NCBI GenBank assembly: GCA_028112705.1
Contig: JAOGYN010000007.1
Location: 1-64,000, forward strand
Length of the DNA stretch: 64,000 nucleotides
Direction: 5' to 3'
Origin: GCA-002712045 sp028112705
GTDB lineage: Bacteria > Pseudomonadota > Alphaproteobacteria > Rhodobacterales > Rhodobacteraceae
In this document: one piece after another, positions 1 through 7,898 of the stretch
Layout: every line of letters starts with the position of its first letter
How positions within the stretch are numbered: position 1 is the first letter of the stretch
Made by a program: the position numbers and the translations under genes
The notes under the pieces: model-generated
Seen by the model: only the letters and a program-made list of their open reading frames with translations
Databases searched by the model: none
Told to the model about the DNA's origin: nothing

Positions 1-1005
1 GGGTCAATTGTATCAGAAAATCAAAAACAAGAAATTTTAAACATTACATCGAAATTTTCACAAGAAAATAAGTTAATTTTTAAGGGTGTGGAACCAGAAA
101 AAGGTGCATTTGTAAGCCCACACTTATATCACAGTACCAACGCATTAAAAGGTGGTATTGTACATAATATTGAAGCTTTTGGGCCAGTTGCCACGATAAT
201 GAACTATGATGATTTAAGTCAAGCAAGTGAGTTGATCAAATTAGGGGGAGGAAGTTTGGTATCGTCTATTTTTACATTCGACTCCCATTTTGCAAACAAC
301 ATAGTCGCAGATATAGCTGCTTGGAATGGGCGAATATATATTAACAACAGGGAAAGTGCTGGTGAGGCGACCGGGCACGGGTCTCCCCTCCCACATTTAA
401 CACATGGAGGTCCTGGACGAGCTGGTGGAGGTGAAGAGCAAGGCGGTATAAGAGGCGTAAAGCATTATATGCAAAGGACAGCAATACAAGGGAGTCCTCA
501 GATCTTATCAGTTATTAAGAAACAATGGGTAAAGGGTGCTCTAACACTACAAAATAAAACGCATCCATTTACTCGAACTTTTAATGAACTTTCGATCGGC
601 GAAACCTTGTGGACAAAGTCAAGAAAAGTAACAATGGAAGATATTGAACATTTTGCCAATTTTACAGGTGATACTTTTTATGCCCATATGGATGAAGATG
701 CCGCTAAGGCTAACCCATTTTTCCCTGGCAGAGTAGCACATGGTTATTTACTTTTAAGTTTTGCAGCGGGTTTGTTTGTTCAAGCTGATCCAGGACCTGT
801 TTTGGCAAATACGGGCATTGAATCATTGAGTTTTCAGAAACCTGTCAGCCCAAATGATGATATTCAGGTCCGCTTAACAGTAGGTCGCAAAACAAAACGC
901 ACTGATCTTTATGGTGAAATAAAATGGGATGTTACAATTTTTAATCAAAATGACGAACAGGTAGCTGAATATGGTTTATTGACAATGGTAAACTATGAAC
1001 GCTGA
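1..1005 (+). CDS. paaZ: PaaZ, bifunctional oxepin-CoA hydrolase / semialdehyde dehydrogenase (3' part)
   Basis: The reading frame is open from the first base, so the gene starts before the window; about 334 C-terminal residues are visible of a protein usually near 680. The first half of what is seen is the end of an aldehyde dehydrogenase domain. The second half is a MaoC-type hotdog hydratase with the sequence DTFYAH, whose Asp and His five residues apart match the catalytic pair of PaaZ hydratases, followed by GRVAHGYL. In the family, PaaZ opens the oxepin-CoA ring and oxidises the resulting semialdehyde during aerobic phenylacetate breakdown. The stop codon lies inside paaX (11-base overlap), so the two genes are probably cotranscribed. 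The dehydrogenase active-site Cys would lie outside the window and cannot be checked. Confidence 0.93.
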   Translation, partial: GSIVSENQKQEILNITSKFSQENKLIFKGVEPEKGAFVSPHLYHSTNALKGGIVHNIEAFGPVATIMNYDDLSQASELIKLGGGSLVSSIFTFDSHFANNIVADIAAWNGRIYINNRESAGEATGHGSPLPHLTHGGPGRAGGGEEQGGIRGVKHYMQRTAIQGSPQILSVIKKQWVKGALTLQNKTHPFTRTFNELSIGETLWTKSRKVTMEDIEHFANFTGDTFYAHMDEDAAKANPFFPGRVAHGYLLLSFAAGLFVQADPGPVLANTGIESLSFQKPVSPNDDIQVRLTVGRKTKRTDLYGEIKWDVTIFNQNDEQVAEYGLLTMVNYER

Positions 1006-1795
1006 TATTGAACCACTTTTAAAACAATTACATAGCCAGGGTCGTCTGAGAGTTTGGTCCTTAATTATTACTTTTTTTGGGGACAGTATTTTAAACAAGG
1101 GTGGGGAAGTTGAAGCTTCACGTATTAAAATTTTAATGCAAGCGATGCGCATAGAACCTGGAACTTTACGGACAGCCCTATCACGTTTAACCACAGACAA
1201 TTGGTTAGAACGATATAAAAATGGTAAGAGTACCGTATACCGCCTTGGGAACAGAGGAGTAAAAGAATTTGGACCTGCTTCAAAATTAATTTACTCTGCG
1301 CCAAGAACAAAATATGAAGAGCATTGGAAAGTAATCCTAAACTCAAGTTTAGAGGATGAGCACTCTGGGTTTTTAATTCAAACAGGCGTCTCTATTTTAC
1401 CAATTTCTGAGAAAAATCCAAAGAACTCACTGATCTTCGACAGTAAAATAAACTTTTTATCAGAAGAGATGAGTTACAAGTTGCTCCCAAAGGGATATTT
1501 TAACGAAATTAATCAATTAATTGATCTTTTTGCACCAATACCAAATACTAAATTGGACCCACTAGAAGCAATGATAACAAGAACTCTCCTAATTCATAAT
1601 TGGAGACGCATAGTCTTAAAATTTTCAGAAGTTCCAAAAGAATTCACGCCCAAAGAATGGAAGGGGCATAATATAAGATTGTTTATTAAAAAGATTTATA
1701 ATGAACTAACCCCAAAGGCGGAAGATTGGTTAAACTCACCCTTGGAATTCTCATTAATAAATTTTAATAAATTTAAAACCCCAAAGCGATTTTAA
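995..1795 (+). CDS. paaX: PaaX-family transcriptional regulator of phenylacetate catabolism
   Basis: The 266-residue protein begins with the PaaX N-terminal pattern: SLIITFFGDSI, then a winged-helix stretch with PGTLRTALSRLTTDNWL around residues 52-68. In characterised bacteria PaaX is a GntR-like repressor released by phenylacetyl-CoA. The start overlaps the end of paaZ by 11 bases, which suggests translational coupling. The gene lies next to the paaI/paaABCDE divergent promoter region, whose inverted repeat is a natural candidate for its operator. The length is slightly shorter than the enterobacterial protein. The family assignment is firm; the effector is taken from the family. Confidence 0.88.
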   Translation: MNADIEPLLKQLHSQGRLRVWSLIITFFGDSILNKGGEVEASRIKILMQAMRIEPGTLRTALSRLTTDNWLERYKNGKSTVYRLGNRGVKEFGPASKLIYSAPRTKYEEHWKVILNSSLEDEHSGFLIQTGVSILPISEKNPKNSLIFDSKINFLSEEMSYKLLPKGYFNEINQLIDLFAPIPNTKLDPLEAMITRTLLIHNWRRIVLKFSEVPKEFTPKEWKGHNIRLFIKKIYNELTPKAEDWLNSPLEFSLINFNKFKTPKRF

Positions 1796-1806
1796 TAAAA
1801 AAATAA

Positions 1807-2238
1807 TTAAAGATCTAAATATGCAAAAGAACATGTAGCTGTAGCTGCCAATTTTCCTGATACATTTCTAAATTCTGAACGAATTACTGCCATTTTCCTA
1901 CCATTTGACAATGCGACTACCTTTATCTCAATTCCTTTGTTCATTAGTGGTCTCAGAAAATGAGTAGTCATATCAACAGTAGTACAGTTCCTGAATTTTT
2001 TATTAAATGCTGTTAGCGCTAACACAGAACAAGTATCACCAGCAGAAGCGATTGCTTGACCACAAACAACAGTTACATCATCATCACCTCCTCCTCTAAC
2101 TAAGTTATCATTTTCTGGTAAATAAAAGAGAATATTATCCTCGTTAATTTCAATAACTTGAAGTCCCAAATCCTGAACCCATGGCGCAAAAACACTTACC
2201 AAAAGTTCCTGAATATCCAATTTAGTAAAAGTATTCAT
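1807..2238 (-). CDS. paaI: PaaI-like hotdog thioesterase
   Basis: The product is about 143 residues, the size of a single-hotdog acyl-CoA thioesterase. The GGGDDDVTVVCGQAIASAGD segment and the later TTHFLRPL strand match the PaaI / 4HBT fold. PaaI-type enzymes hydrolyse aryl- or acyl-CoA esters and are thought to rescue CoA trapped in dead-end intermediates of the paa pathway. I chose the ATG at 2238 because GGAGAAA lies just upstream; an in-frame upstream start would add ten residues with no better ribosome site. The gene is divergent from paaA and convergent with paaX, ending 11 bases from it. It could be a related thioesterase with a different substrate, but the context favours PaaI. Confidence 0.8.
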   Translation of the reverse strand: MNTFTKLDIQELLVSVFAPWVQDLGLQVIEINEDNILFYLPENDNLVRGGGDDDVTVVCGQAIASAGDTCSVLALTAFNKKFRNCTTVDMTTHFLRPLMNKGIEIKVVALSNGRKMAVIRSEFRNVSGKLAATATCSFAYLDL

Positions 2239-2254
2239 ATATTTTCTCCAATTT

Positions 2255-2290
2255 GTTACAAAAATCATTTGAATTTTTTATTTTCGTAAC
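2255..2290. promoter_or_regulatory. Inverted repeat, candidate PaaX operator
   Basis: Two 11-base arms, GTTACAAAAAT at 2255-2265 and ATTTTCGTAAC at 2280-2290, are inverted copies with one mismatch, separated by 14 bases. The repeat covers the spacer and -35 region of the predicted paaA promoter and lies 17 bases from the paaI start, so a bound protein could control both directions. Assignment to PaaX is inference from location. Confidence 0.55.
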
Positions 2291-2297
2291 GTATAGT
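2269..2297 (+). promoter_or_regulatory. Predicted sigma-70-type promoter of paaABCDE
   Basis: TTGAAT at 2269-2274 and TATAGT at 2292-2297 are separated by 17 bases. Transcription would start near 2304, which supports the paaA start at 2324 rather than the in-frame ATG at 2306. Confidence 0.55.
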
Positions 2298-2323
2298 AAG
2301 CAAAAATGAACTGGAAAGTCACT

Positions 2324-3307
2324 ATGTATTCTCAAGGTTTAATTAACTCAGAAAATAAAAATGATGAATCTCCCAATTTTCTTAAAGCTTTTCAAGCTAG
2401 AATTGATGCAGAAGAGAAAATAGAGCCTAACGATGCGATGCCTAAAGCATACCGAAAAATGCTAATTAGACAGATTGCTCAACACGCTCATTCTGAAATT
2501 GTGGGCATGTTACCCGAAGGTAATTGGGTTACTAGAGCCCCATCATTAAAGCGAAAGGCTGCACTTCTAGCTAAAGTGCAAGACGAAGGTGGTCACGGGC
2601 TTTATCTGTATTCAGCAGCAGAAACTTTGGGTGTTTCACGTGAAGAACTAACTGAACAATTAGTTAATGGGCAAGCAAAGTTTTCATCAATTTTTAATTA
2701 TCCAACTTTATCTTGGGCAGATATAGGAGCGATAGGTTGGTTAGTGGATGGAGCAGCCATAATGAACCAAATCCCCTTATGCAGATGTTCTTATGGTCCA
2801 TATGCACGCGCAATGATTAAGGTTTGTAAAGAAGAAAGCTTCCATCAACGTCAAGGCTATGAGTTAATGATGACTTTAGCGCAAGGGACTCAAGAACAAA
2901 AACAAATGGCTCAAGATGCACTAAACCGTTGGTGGTGGCCCAGTGTAATGATGTTTGGTCCACATGATGCAGAAAGCACACATTCAGATCAGTCGATGCG
3001 CTGGAAAATTAAGCGGTTCACAAATGATGACTTAAGACAAAAATTTATTAATGCAACTATACCTCAAGCTACTTTCATCGATCTAAAAATTCCAGATAAA
3101 GATCTAAAATGGAATGATGTCAAAAAAGGGTATGACCACGGACCTATAGATTGGTCAGAGTTTTGGAATGTTGTAAAAGGTAATGGACCTATGGCTCGTG
3201 ATAGAATAACCGCACGTAAAAAAGCTTGGGATGAAGGAGAATGGGTTCGCGACGCTGCACTCGAATATGCAGAAAAACGTAGATTAGAAAAAATTGCAGC
3301 GGAATAA
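2324..3307 (+). CDS. paaA: PaaA, phenylacetyl-CoA 1,2-epoxidase catalytic subunit
   Basis: This is the diiron oxygenase subunit that, with PaaB, C, D and E, converts phenylacetyl-CoA to ring-1,2-epoxyphenylacetyl-CoA. Near-invariant PaaA blocks are visible: RQIAQHAHSEIVGMLPEGNW, then VQDEGGHGLYLYSAAETLG and later CKEESFHQRQGYE. These contain the Glu and His metal ligands of the four-helix bundle. The C-terminal part with the PaaA-specific RFTNDDLRQKF segment is complete. The ATG at 2324 is preferred because GGAAA precedes it at normal spacing and the predicted promoter would place the mRNA start almost on top of the ATG at 2306. The resulting 327 residues are slightly longer at the N terminus than the E. 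coli protein. Confidence 0.95.
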   Translation: MYSQGLINSENKNDESPNFLKAFQARIDAEEKIEPNDAMPKAYRKMLIRQIAQHAHSEIVGMLPEGNWVTRAPSLKRKAALLAKVQDEGGHGLYLYSAAETLGVSREELTEQLVNGQAKFSSIFNYPTLSWADIGAIGWLVDGAAIMNQIPLCRCSYGPYARAMIKVCKEESFHQRQGYELMMTLAQGTQEQKQMAQDALNRWWWPSVMMFGPHDAESTHSDQSMRWKIKRFTNDDLRQKFINATIPQATFIDLKIPDKDLKWNDVKKGYDHGPIDWSEFWNVVKGNGPMARDRITARKKAWDEGEWVRDAALEYAEKRRLEKIAAE

Positions 3308-3338
3308 ATTAAAATGCACAGTGTGATTTGGACAATAT

Positions 3339-3623
3339 ATGACTAAGACAATGCCATTATGGGAAGTATTTATCAGACCTAGAAATGGTTTAAGTCACAA
3401 ACATGTTGGTAGCCTTCATGCTAGTGATGAAACTATGGCTATAAATTCAGCAAGAGATGTTTACACTAGGCGTGGAGAAGGCACTTCAATTTGGGTTGTA
3501 CCGTCTGCACTAATAACAGCTTCAGATCCAATTAAAGCTGAAGAGAACTTTGAACCCTCTCAGGATAAAATTTATAGACACCCAACATTTTATGATATTC
3601 CAGAAGATATAGGTCATATGTAA
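3339..3623 (+). CDS. paaB: PaaB, phenylacetyl-CoA epoxidase subunit
   Basis: The 94-residue protein starts with PLWEVFIRPRNGLSHKHVGSL, a signature of PaaB, and has the typical family length. PaaB is a small essential subunit of the epoxidase that bridges PaaA and PaaC; it has no known catalytic residues of its own. It follows paaA by 31 bases, and its TAA stop shares bases with the paaC ATG (TAATG), which points to coupled translation. The ending PTFYDIPEDIGHM is also typical of the family. Confidence 0.95.
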   Translation: MTKTMPLWEVFIRPRNGLSHKHVGSLHASDETMAINSARDVYTRRGEGTSIWVVPSALITASDPIKAEENFEPSQDKIYRHPTFYDIPEDIGHM

Positions 3624-4375
3624 TGTCACCAAACTTAGCAAAGGCATTATTGGAATTAGCTGATGACAATTTAATATTAGGTCATCGGTTGTCTGAATTG
3701 TGTGGTCATGCTCCAATGCTGGAAGAAGACTTGGCATTACCAAACATGGGTCTTGATTTAATCGGAACAGCTCGAACATTATATACCTATGCTTGCGAAA
3801 TTGAAGATAAGAATAGATCAGAAGACGATTTAGCTTTTCTTAGAAACGAACGTGAATTTGTAAACTGCTTGCTAGTTGAAAGACCTAATACTGACTTTGC
3901 TCACACAATTCTAAAACAATTATACTTTTCAACTTTTATGGAATCATATTGGACTGCTGCGCTCAGTTCAAAGGATGAAATAATTATGGGAATCGCAGGA
4001 AAAGCTAAAAAAGAAATGGCTTATCATATTAGACATTCAGGTGAGTGGGTTATTCGATTGGGAGACGGAACAACAGAAAGCAATAAAAGAATATGTGATG
4101 CCGTTACTGCTTTGCATATTTATACAAATGAACTATTTATCAATTCTCCAAACACTGAGTTTTTTCATAAAAATGATATTTTACCAGACAGAGCATCTTT
4201 AAAGCATGGCTGGGAACAAGCAATTAATTCTATTTTCAAACAAGGTTTCATTCCTTATCCAAAAGATAATAACGAATTGATTGGGGGTCGATCAGGTCTA
4301 CATGGTGAAGAATTAGGCCACCTACTTGCTTCAATGCAATCAGTCCATAGAACATACCCAGGTGCTAAATGGTAA
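3623..4375 (+). CDS. paaC: PaaC, phenylacetyl-CoA epoxidase structural subunit
   Basis: The 250-residue protein is a ferritin-like four-helix subunit. Visible features include ADDNLILGHRLSELCGHAP near the N terminus, EDDLAFLRNEREFVN around residue 68, and KEMAYHIRHSGEWVIRLGDGT near residue 130. These match PaaC, the non-catalytic partner that shapes the active site and binds PaaA. Length matches the E. coli subunit (about 248). It is sandwiched between paaB (shared TAATG) and paaD (7-base overlap). Confidence 0.95.
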   Translation: MSPNLAKALLELADDNLILGHRLSELCGHAPMLEEDLALPNMGLDLIGTARTLYTYACEIEDKNRSEDDLAFLRNEREFVNCLLVERPNTDFAHTILKQLYFSTFMESYWTAALSSKDEIIMGIAGKAKKEMAYHIRHSGEWVIRLGDGTTESNKRICDAVTALHIYTNELFINSPNTEFFHKNDILPDRASLKHGWEQAINSIFKQGFIPYPKDNNELIGGRSGLHGEELGHLLASMQSVHRTYPGAKW

Positions 4376-4890
4376 AAGCACTTTCAATAGAAGAGCCCTT
4401 TGATATTAAAACAACTAACGATTACAATCTAGCGTGGTCGATTGCCTCAAACGTTTTAGATCCAGAAATCCCCTGTGTAACTATTGGTGAGCTGGGGATT
4501 ATTAGGGATTTAAATTTAGATAATAATAAAGCCACAGTATTTGTTTCCCCAACTTACTCAGGTTGCCCCGCTGTGCTGGCCATTGAATTGGCTATTCAAA
4601 ATGCTCTTTTGGAAGCAGGATTTGAAACAAAAATCAAACGTGTTCTTTCTCCTCCTTGGACAACTGACTGGATAAGTGAAGGTGGAAGAAAAAAACTTAA
4701 GGAATACGGCATTGCACCTCCTGTAAATGCCTCCTCTAAAATGTCATTATTTGGGAAAACAGAAGTTGAATGCCCAAGATGTTCTTCACAGAATACTGAA
4801 AAATTATCAGAATTTGGCTCAACTGCGTGTAAAGCTCAATACCGTTGCATTAACTGTCTCGAACCCTTTGACTATTTTAAATGTATTTAA
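4369..4890 (+). CDS. paaD: PaaD, phenylacetate degradation maturation protein (DUF59 / MIP18-like)
   Basis: The 173-residue protein has an N-terminal DUF59 domain (VLDPEIPCVTIGELGIIRDL, then PTYSGCPAV) and a C-terminal four-cysteine cluster, CPRC followed by CKAQYRCINC, expected to bind a metal or an iron-sulfur cluster. Members of this family act in iron-sulfur cluster assembly; PaaD is needed for an active epoxidase complex and probably matures PaaE or PaaA. It overlaps paaC by 7 bases and precedes paaE by 6. All expected cysteines are present. Confidence 0.93.
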   Translation: MVKALSIEEPFDIKTTNDYNLAWSIASNVLDPEIPCVTIGELGIIRDLNLDNNKATVFVSPTYSGCPAVLAIELAIQNALLEAGFETKIKRVLSPPWTTDWISEGGRKKLKEYGIAPPVNASSKMSLFGKTEVECPRCSSQNTEKLSEFGSTACKAQYRCINCLEPFDYFKCI

Positions 4891-4896
4891 GCTGTC

Positions 4897-5955
4897 ATGA
4901 GCATGTTTGAGGAATTAACAATAAGTAACATTCAATCCTTAACTAGCGACGCTAAAAGGGTTGAATTTCATATTCCTCAAAATTTAAAAGCGAAATTTAA
5001 ATTTCAGCCTGGGCAATATATTACTTTAAAGAAAAAAATTAATAACGTTGATGAGCGCAGATCGTATTCTATATGTAGTTCTATTAATAACCCAATCGCT
5101 ATTGGTGTGAAACATGTTCAAAATGGTTTATTGTCAAACTTTATCTTTGATGAATTAAAACCTGGTATGAAATTAGATGTGATGCCTCCAAATGGTAAAT
5201 TTGTTCAAAAAAATGAAAAAAACTTTTTAATGATAGCTGCAGGATCTGGAATTACTCCTATAATTTCCATAATTTCAAGTACTTTGCAAAAAGATATTTC
5301 CGCTCAATTTACTTTGATTTATGGAAATAAAACAACCGATAGCATTATGTTTCATAAGGAATTAGACAACTTGAAAGATGTCTTTCTTGGACAACTCAAC
5401 ATTATTCACATCTTAAGTAAACAGGCTCAAGACGTTGATCTACTGAATGGGCGAATTGATCAAAATAAGATAGAGAGCTTAATGTCAAAAAAAATAATTG
5501 ATCTTAATGTAGATGGAGTTTTTATTTGTGGTCCGAATTCAATGATCGACAATGTTAGTGAAGTTTTATCAAAAGGAGGATTAAGTAAGTCTAAAATTCA
5601 TACAGAAAAATTTTACTTAGGCCAGAAACCAGAATTTAAAAACATAAAAGACGCCGAAATCATCACTAACGTTAAATCAAATGTAGAGATAATTTTAGAT
5701 GGTACGCGTAGGGCATTCATTTTTGGGGAAAGTGATGACAATATTATCGATGCTGCCCAAGCAAATGGTATAGACGTTCCCTTTTCTTGCAAAGGTGGCA
5801 TGTGCTGCACCTGTAGGTGCAAAATTACTAAAGGCGACGTGACAATGAATGCCAACTATTCATTAGAGGACTGGGAAATAGAGGCTGGGTTTGTACTTGC
5901 TTGCCAAGCAGTTCCTCAAACTAAAGATATAATTTTAGATTTTGATGCCTCATGA
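4897..5955 (+). CDS. paaE: PaaE, NADPH-dependent reductase of the phenylacetyl-CoA epoxidase
   Basis: The 352-residue flavoprotein passes electrons from NADPH to the PaaA diiron site. An N-terminal ferredoxin reductase FAD domain shows RRSYSICSS near residue 53. A nucleotide-binding domain carries AAGSGITPIISI near residue 114 and CGPNSMID near 210. The C-terminal plant-type [2Fe-2S] domain has CKGGMCCTCRC plus a distant Cys in VLACQ, giving the four cluster ligands. It is the last gene of paaABCDE and is followed by a strong terminator. Confidence 0.95.
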   Translation: MSMFEELTISNIQSLTSDAKRVEFHIPQNLKAKFKFQPGQYITLKKKINNVDERRSYSICSSINNPIAIGVKHVQNGLLSNFIFDELKPGMKLDVMPPNGKFVQKNEKNFLMIAAGSGITPIISIISSTLQKDISAQFTLIYGNKTTDSIMFHKELDNLKDVFLGQLNIIHILSKQAQDVDLLNGRIDQNKIESLMSKKIIDLNVDGVFICGPNSMIDNVSEVLSKGGLSKSKIHTEKFYLGQKPEFKNIKDAEIITNVKSNVEIILDGTRRAFIFGESDDNIIDAAQANGIDVPFSCKGGMCCTCRCKITKGDVTMNANYSLEDWEIEAGFVLACQAVPQTKDIILDFDAS

Positions 5956-5981
5956 CAATTTTAGTATAATCTAGTAATTGT

Positions 5982-6018
5982 AAATGAGCCTAAAATAAAT
6001 CTAGGCTCATTTTTTTTT
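5982..6018 (+). terminator. Rho-independent terminator of the paa operon
   Basis: An 11-base perfect stem, AAATGAGCCTA at 5982-5992 pairing with TAGGCTCATTT at 6002-6012, has a 9-base loop and runs into eight T residues. It sits 27 bases after the paaE stop. The reverse direction lacks a good U tract, so it serves mainly the plus strand, although it lies just past the end of the minus-strand importer operon. Confidence 0.9.
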
Positions 6019-6020
6019 AG

Positions 6021-7010
6021 TTATTTTAATGCTTCATCTGTTATTGCATGTGACCAAGCACCAGATGGCATCTTAGTTATAACAGGATCAGAACCACCAG
6101 TCATAAGACTTGAAACTGTGCGATTAAAATCAGCTTCTGATAGAGCACCATTACTACCAGCAGTAAGTTTAGCTATTTCACCCATTTGTATGGTGTTATG
6201 CTCAACTGTTTGTGCTCCAGAATCGTCATTATCCACAACTATTTGAGCTGCTTCTGCCGTATTATTCTCAGCATATTTCCAACCCTTCATAGAAGCACGT
6301 ACAAATCGAACCATTTTATCAACAAATGCTGGGTCAGATAAGTTTTCCTCTTTAACATAAAGGCCATCTTCTAATGTTGCGACGCCTTCATCTTCATATC
6401 TAAATACAGTTAACTCTTCAGGCTTGAGGCCTTCAGCTAAAACTTGCCAATACTCATTATATGACATTGCTGAAACACAGTCCGCGTCACCTTGTGTTAA
6501 TGGTAAAATATCCCAACCTTGCCTAAACACCGAAACTCCACCAGCGCTGCCATCTGTTGCTAAGTCTAATTTGTTCATCCAACTTAGAAATGGCCATTCG
6601 TTTCCATAATACCAAACATACAAGTTCTTATCTGCTAGATCAGCAACTGAGTTAACACCCCGATCTTTTCGGCAAACCAACATCATTCCAGATCCAGCAA
6701 AAGGTTGCGCAATATTAACATTTGCAAAGCCTTTTTCGCGCGCCGCTAATGCTGAAGGCATCCAATCCACAGCAACATCTGCCCCACCACCAGCAAGAAC
6801 ACTCATTGGGCCGATATCAGGACCACCAGCGTTAATAGTAACATTTAGGCCCTCTGCTTCATAAAAACCTTTGTCTTGAGCAACGTAATACCCAGCAAAT
6901 TGCGTTTGGGTTACCCATTTTAATTGAATTGTTACATCATCTGCCGCATTCACTATTGAAGCTGTAAAAGCTACTATAGCACCGACAGTAAAAGTTATTA
7001 ATTTCTTCAT
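6021..7010 (-). CDS. NMT1/THI5-like ABC substrate-binding protein, probable pyrimidine or ureide binder
   Basis: The 329-residue protein has a clear Sec signal peptide (Lys2-Lys3, hydrophobic core, cleavage near AFTASIVNAADD). It is a periplasmic solute-binding protein of the NMT1 type: VTIQLKWVTQTQFAGYYVAQ at the mature N terminus and GGPDIGPMSVLAGGGADVAV further on. This family binds thiamine pyrimidines, riboflavin, taurine-like and other small ligands. It is the last gene of an operon with dihydropyrimidinase and carbamoylase, so the ligand is probably a pyrimidine, dihydropyrimidine or related ureide; that is inference from context. AGGAG precedes the start. Confidence 0.85.
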   Translation of the reverse strand: MKKLITFTVGAIVAFTASIVNAADDVTIQLKWVTQTQFAGYYVAQDKGFYEAEGLNVTINAGGPDIGPMSVLAGGGADVAVDWMPSALAAREKGFANVNIAQPFAGSGMMLVCRKDRGVNSVADLADKNLYVWYYGNEWPFLSWMNKLDLATDGSAGGVSVFRQGWDILPLTQGDADCVSAMSYNEYWQVLAEGLKPEELTVFRYEDEGVATLEDGLYVKEENLSDPAFVDKMVRFVRASMKGWKYAENNTAEAAQIVVDNDDSGAQTVEHNTIQMGEIAKLTAGSNGALSEADFNRTVSSLMTGGSDPVITKMPSGAWSHAITDEALK

Positions 7011-7052
7011 CTTTCACTCCTATTTATTTAATTGATATTATCTTACTTAGAT

Positions 7053-7898
7053 TTATGCTCTTCCTCTTTGGGACGGGTGCCAAAAAGTTACCCACTTTTC
7101 TAGCAAAACGACCCCCCCATAAAACAACGATCCTGCAATCGCTGCTACTGTTATTTCTGCCCAAACCATATCTAGAGCAAAACGGGGCGCTTCCGTTGAT
7201 ATTCTGAATCCCATACCCCTAATTGGGGATCCAAAAAACTCCGCAACGATCGCTCCTATTAAAGCTAACGTCGTACAGATCTTAAGTCCATTAAAAATAA
7301 AAGGCATCGCTGTTGAAAGCCTCAATTTAAGCAATGTTTGTAAGTAATTTGCATTATAAGTTTGCATGAGATCTCTATGAATTTTATCAGACATTTTCAT
7401 ACCTTGAACAGTATTTACTAAAATTGGAAAAAAGACCATTACTGCAACTACTGCGGCTTTTGATTGCCACCCGTACCCATACCACATAACAAGAATTGGT
7501 GCGATTCCAATAATGGGCATTGCAGCTAAAAAATTTCCAATAGGCAACACACCGCGTTCAAAAAACTTAAATTTGTCTGCAATTAAACTGATAACAAAAG
7601 CCGCTCCACACCCTATTAAATATCCAGATAATGCACCTTTAACAACTGTTTGGACAAAATCACCCCACAGAATTGGGATACTTGAAATAAACTTTAAATA
7701 AATTGCTGAAGGTGGTGGTAAAATTACTGGACTTACTTCAAAATGAAACACAGTTGCTTCCCAAATTAATATAATACTAACACCAAACAATATGGGAGGA
7801 ATTATATTTAATATTCTACTTTCATTTTGACGCGCTATAAAAATGTTTACAAGCCAAGCTAAAATCCAAAAACCTATTGCTCCCCAAAAATATGTCAT
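7053..7898 (-). CDS. ABC transporter permease (NitT/TauT type), second permease
   Basis: The 281-residue protein has about six or seven hydrophobic helices and the BPD permease pattern, with the EAA-like loop around GMKMSDKIHRDLMQTYNAN and RLSTAMPFIFNGLKIC. It forms the membrane channel with the neighbouring permease and the ATPase encoded upstream. It starts within the end of the first permease gene (ATGA overlap of 4 bases) and is followed after 42 bases by the binding-protein gene. A conserved GAIVAEFFGS segment near the end is typical of SsuC/TauC/ThiX-like permeases. Confidence 0.87.
   Translation of the reverse strand: MTYFWGAIGFWILAWLVNIFIARQNESRILNIIPPILFGVSIILIWEATVFHFEVSPVILPPPSAIYLKFISSIPILWGDFVQTVVKGALSGYLIGCGAAFVISLIADKFKFFERGVLPIGNFLAAMPIIGIAPILVMWYGYGWQSKAAVVAVMVFFPILVNTVQGMKMSDKIHRDLMQTYNANYLQTLLKLRLSTAMPFIFNGLKICTTLALIGAIVAEFFGSPIRGMGFRISTEAPRFALDMVWAEITVAAIAGSLFYGGVVLLEKWVTFWHPSQRGRA

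Noticed and set aside
2306..2323. ATG at 2306 as the paaA start
   Set aside because: The predicted promoter would start transcription at about the same base, and GGAAA fits the ATG at 2324.
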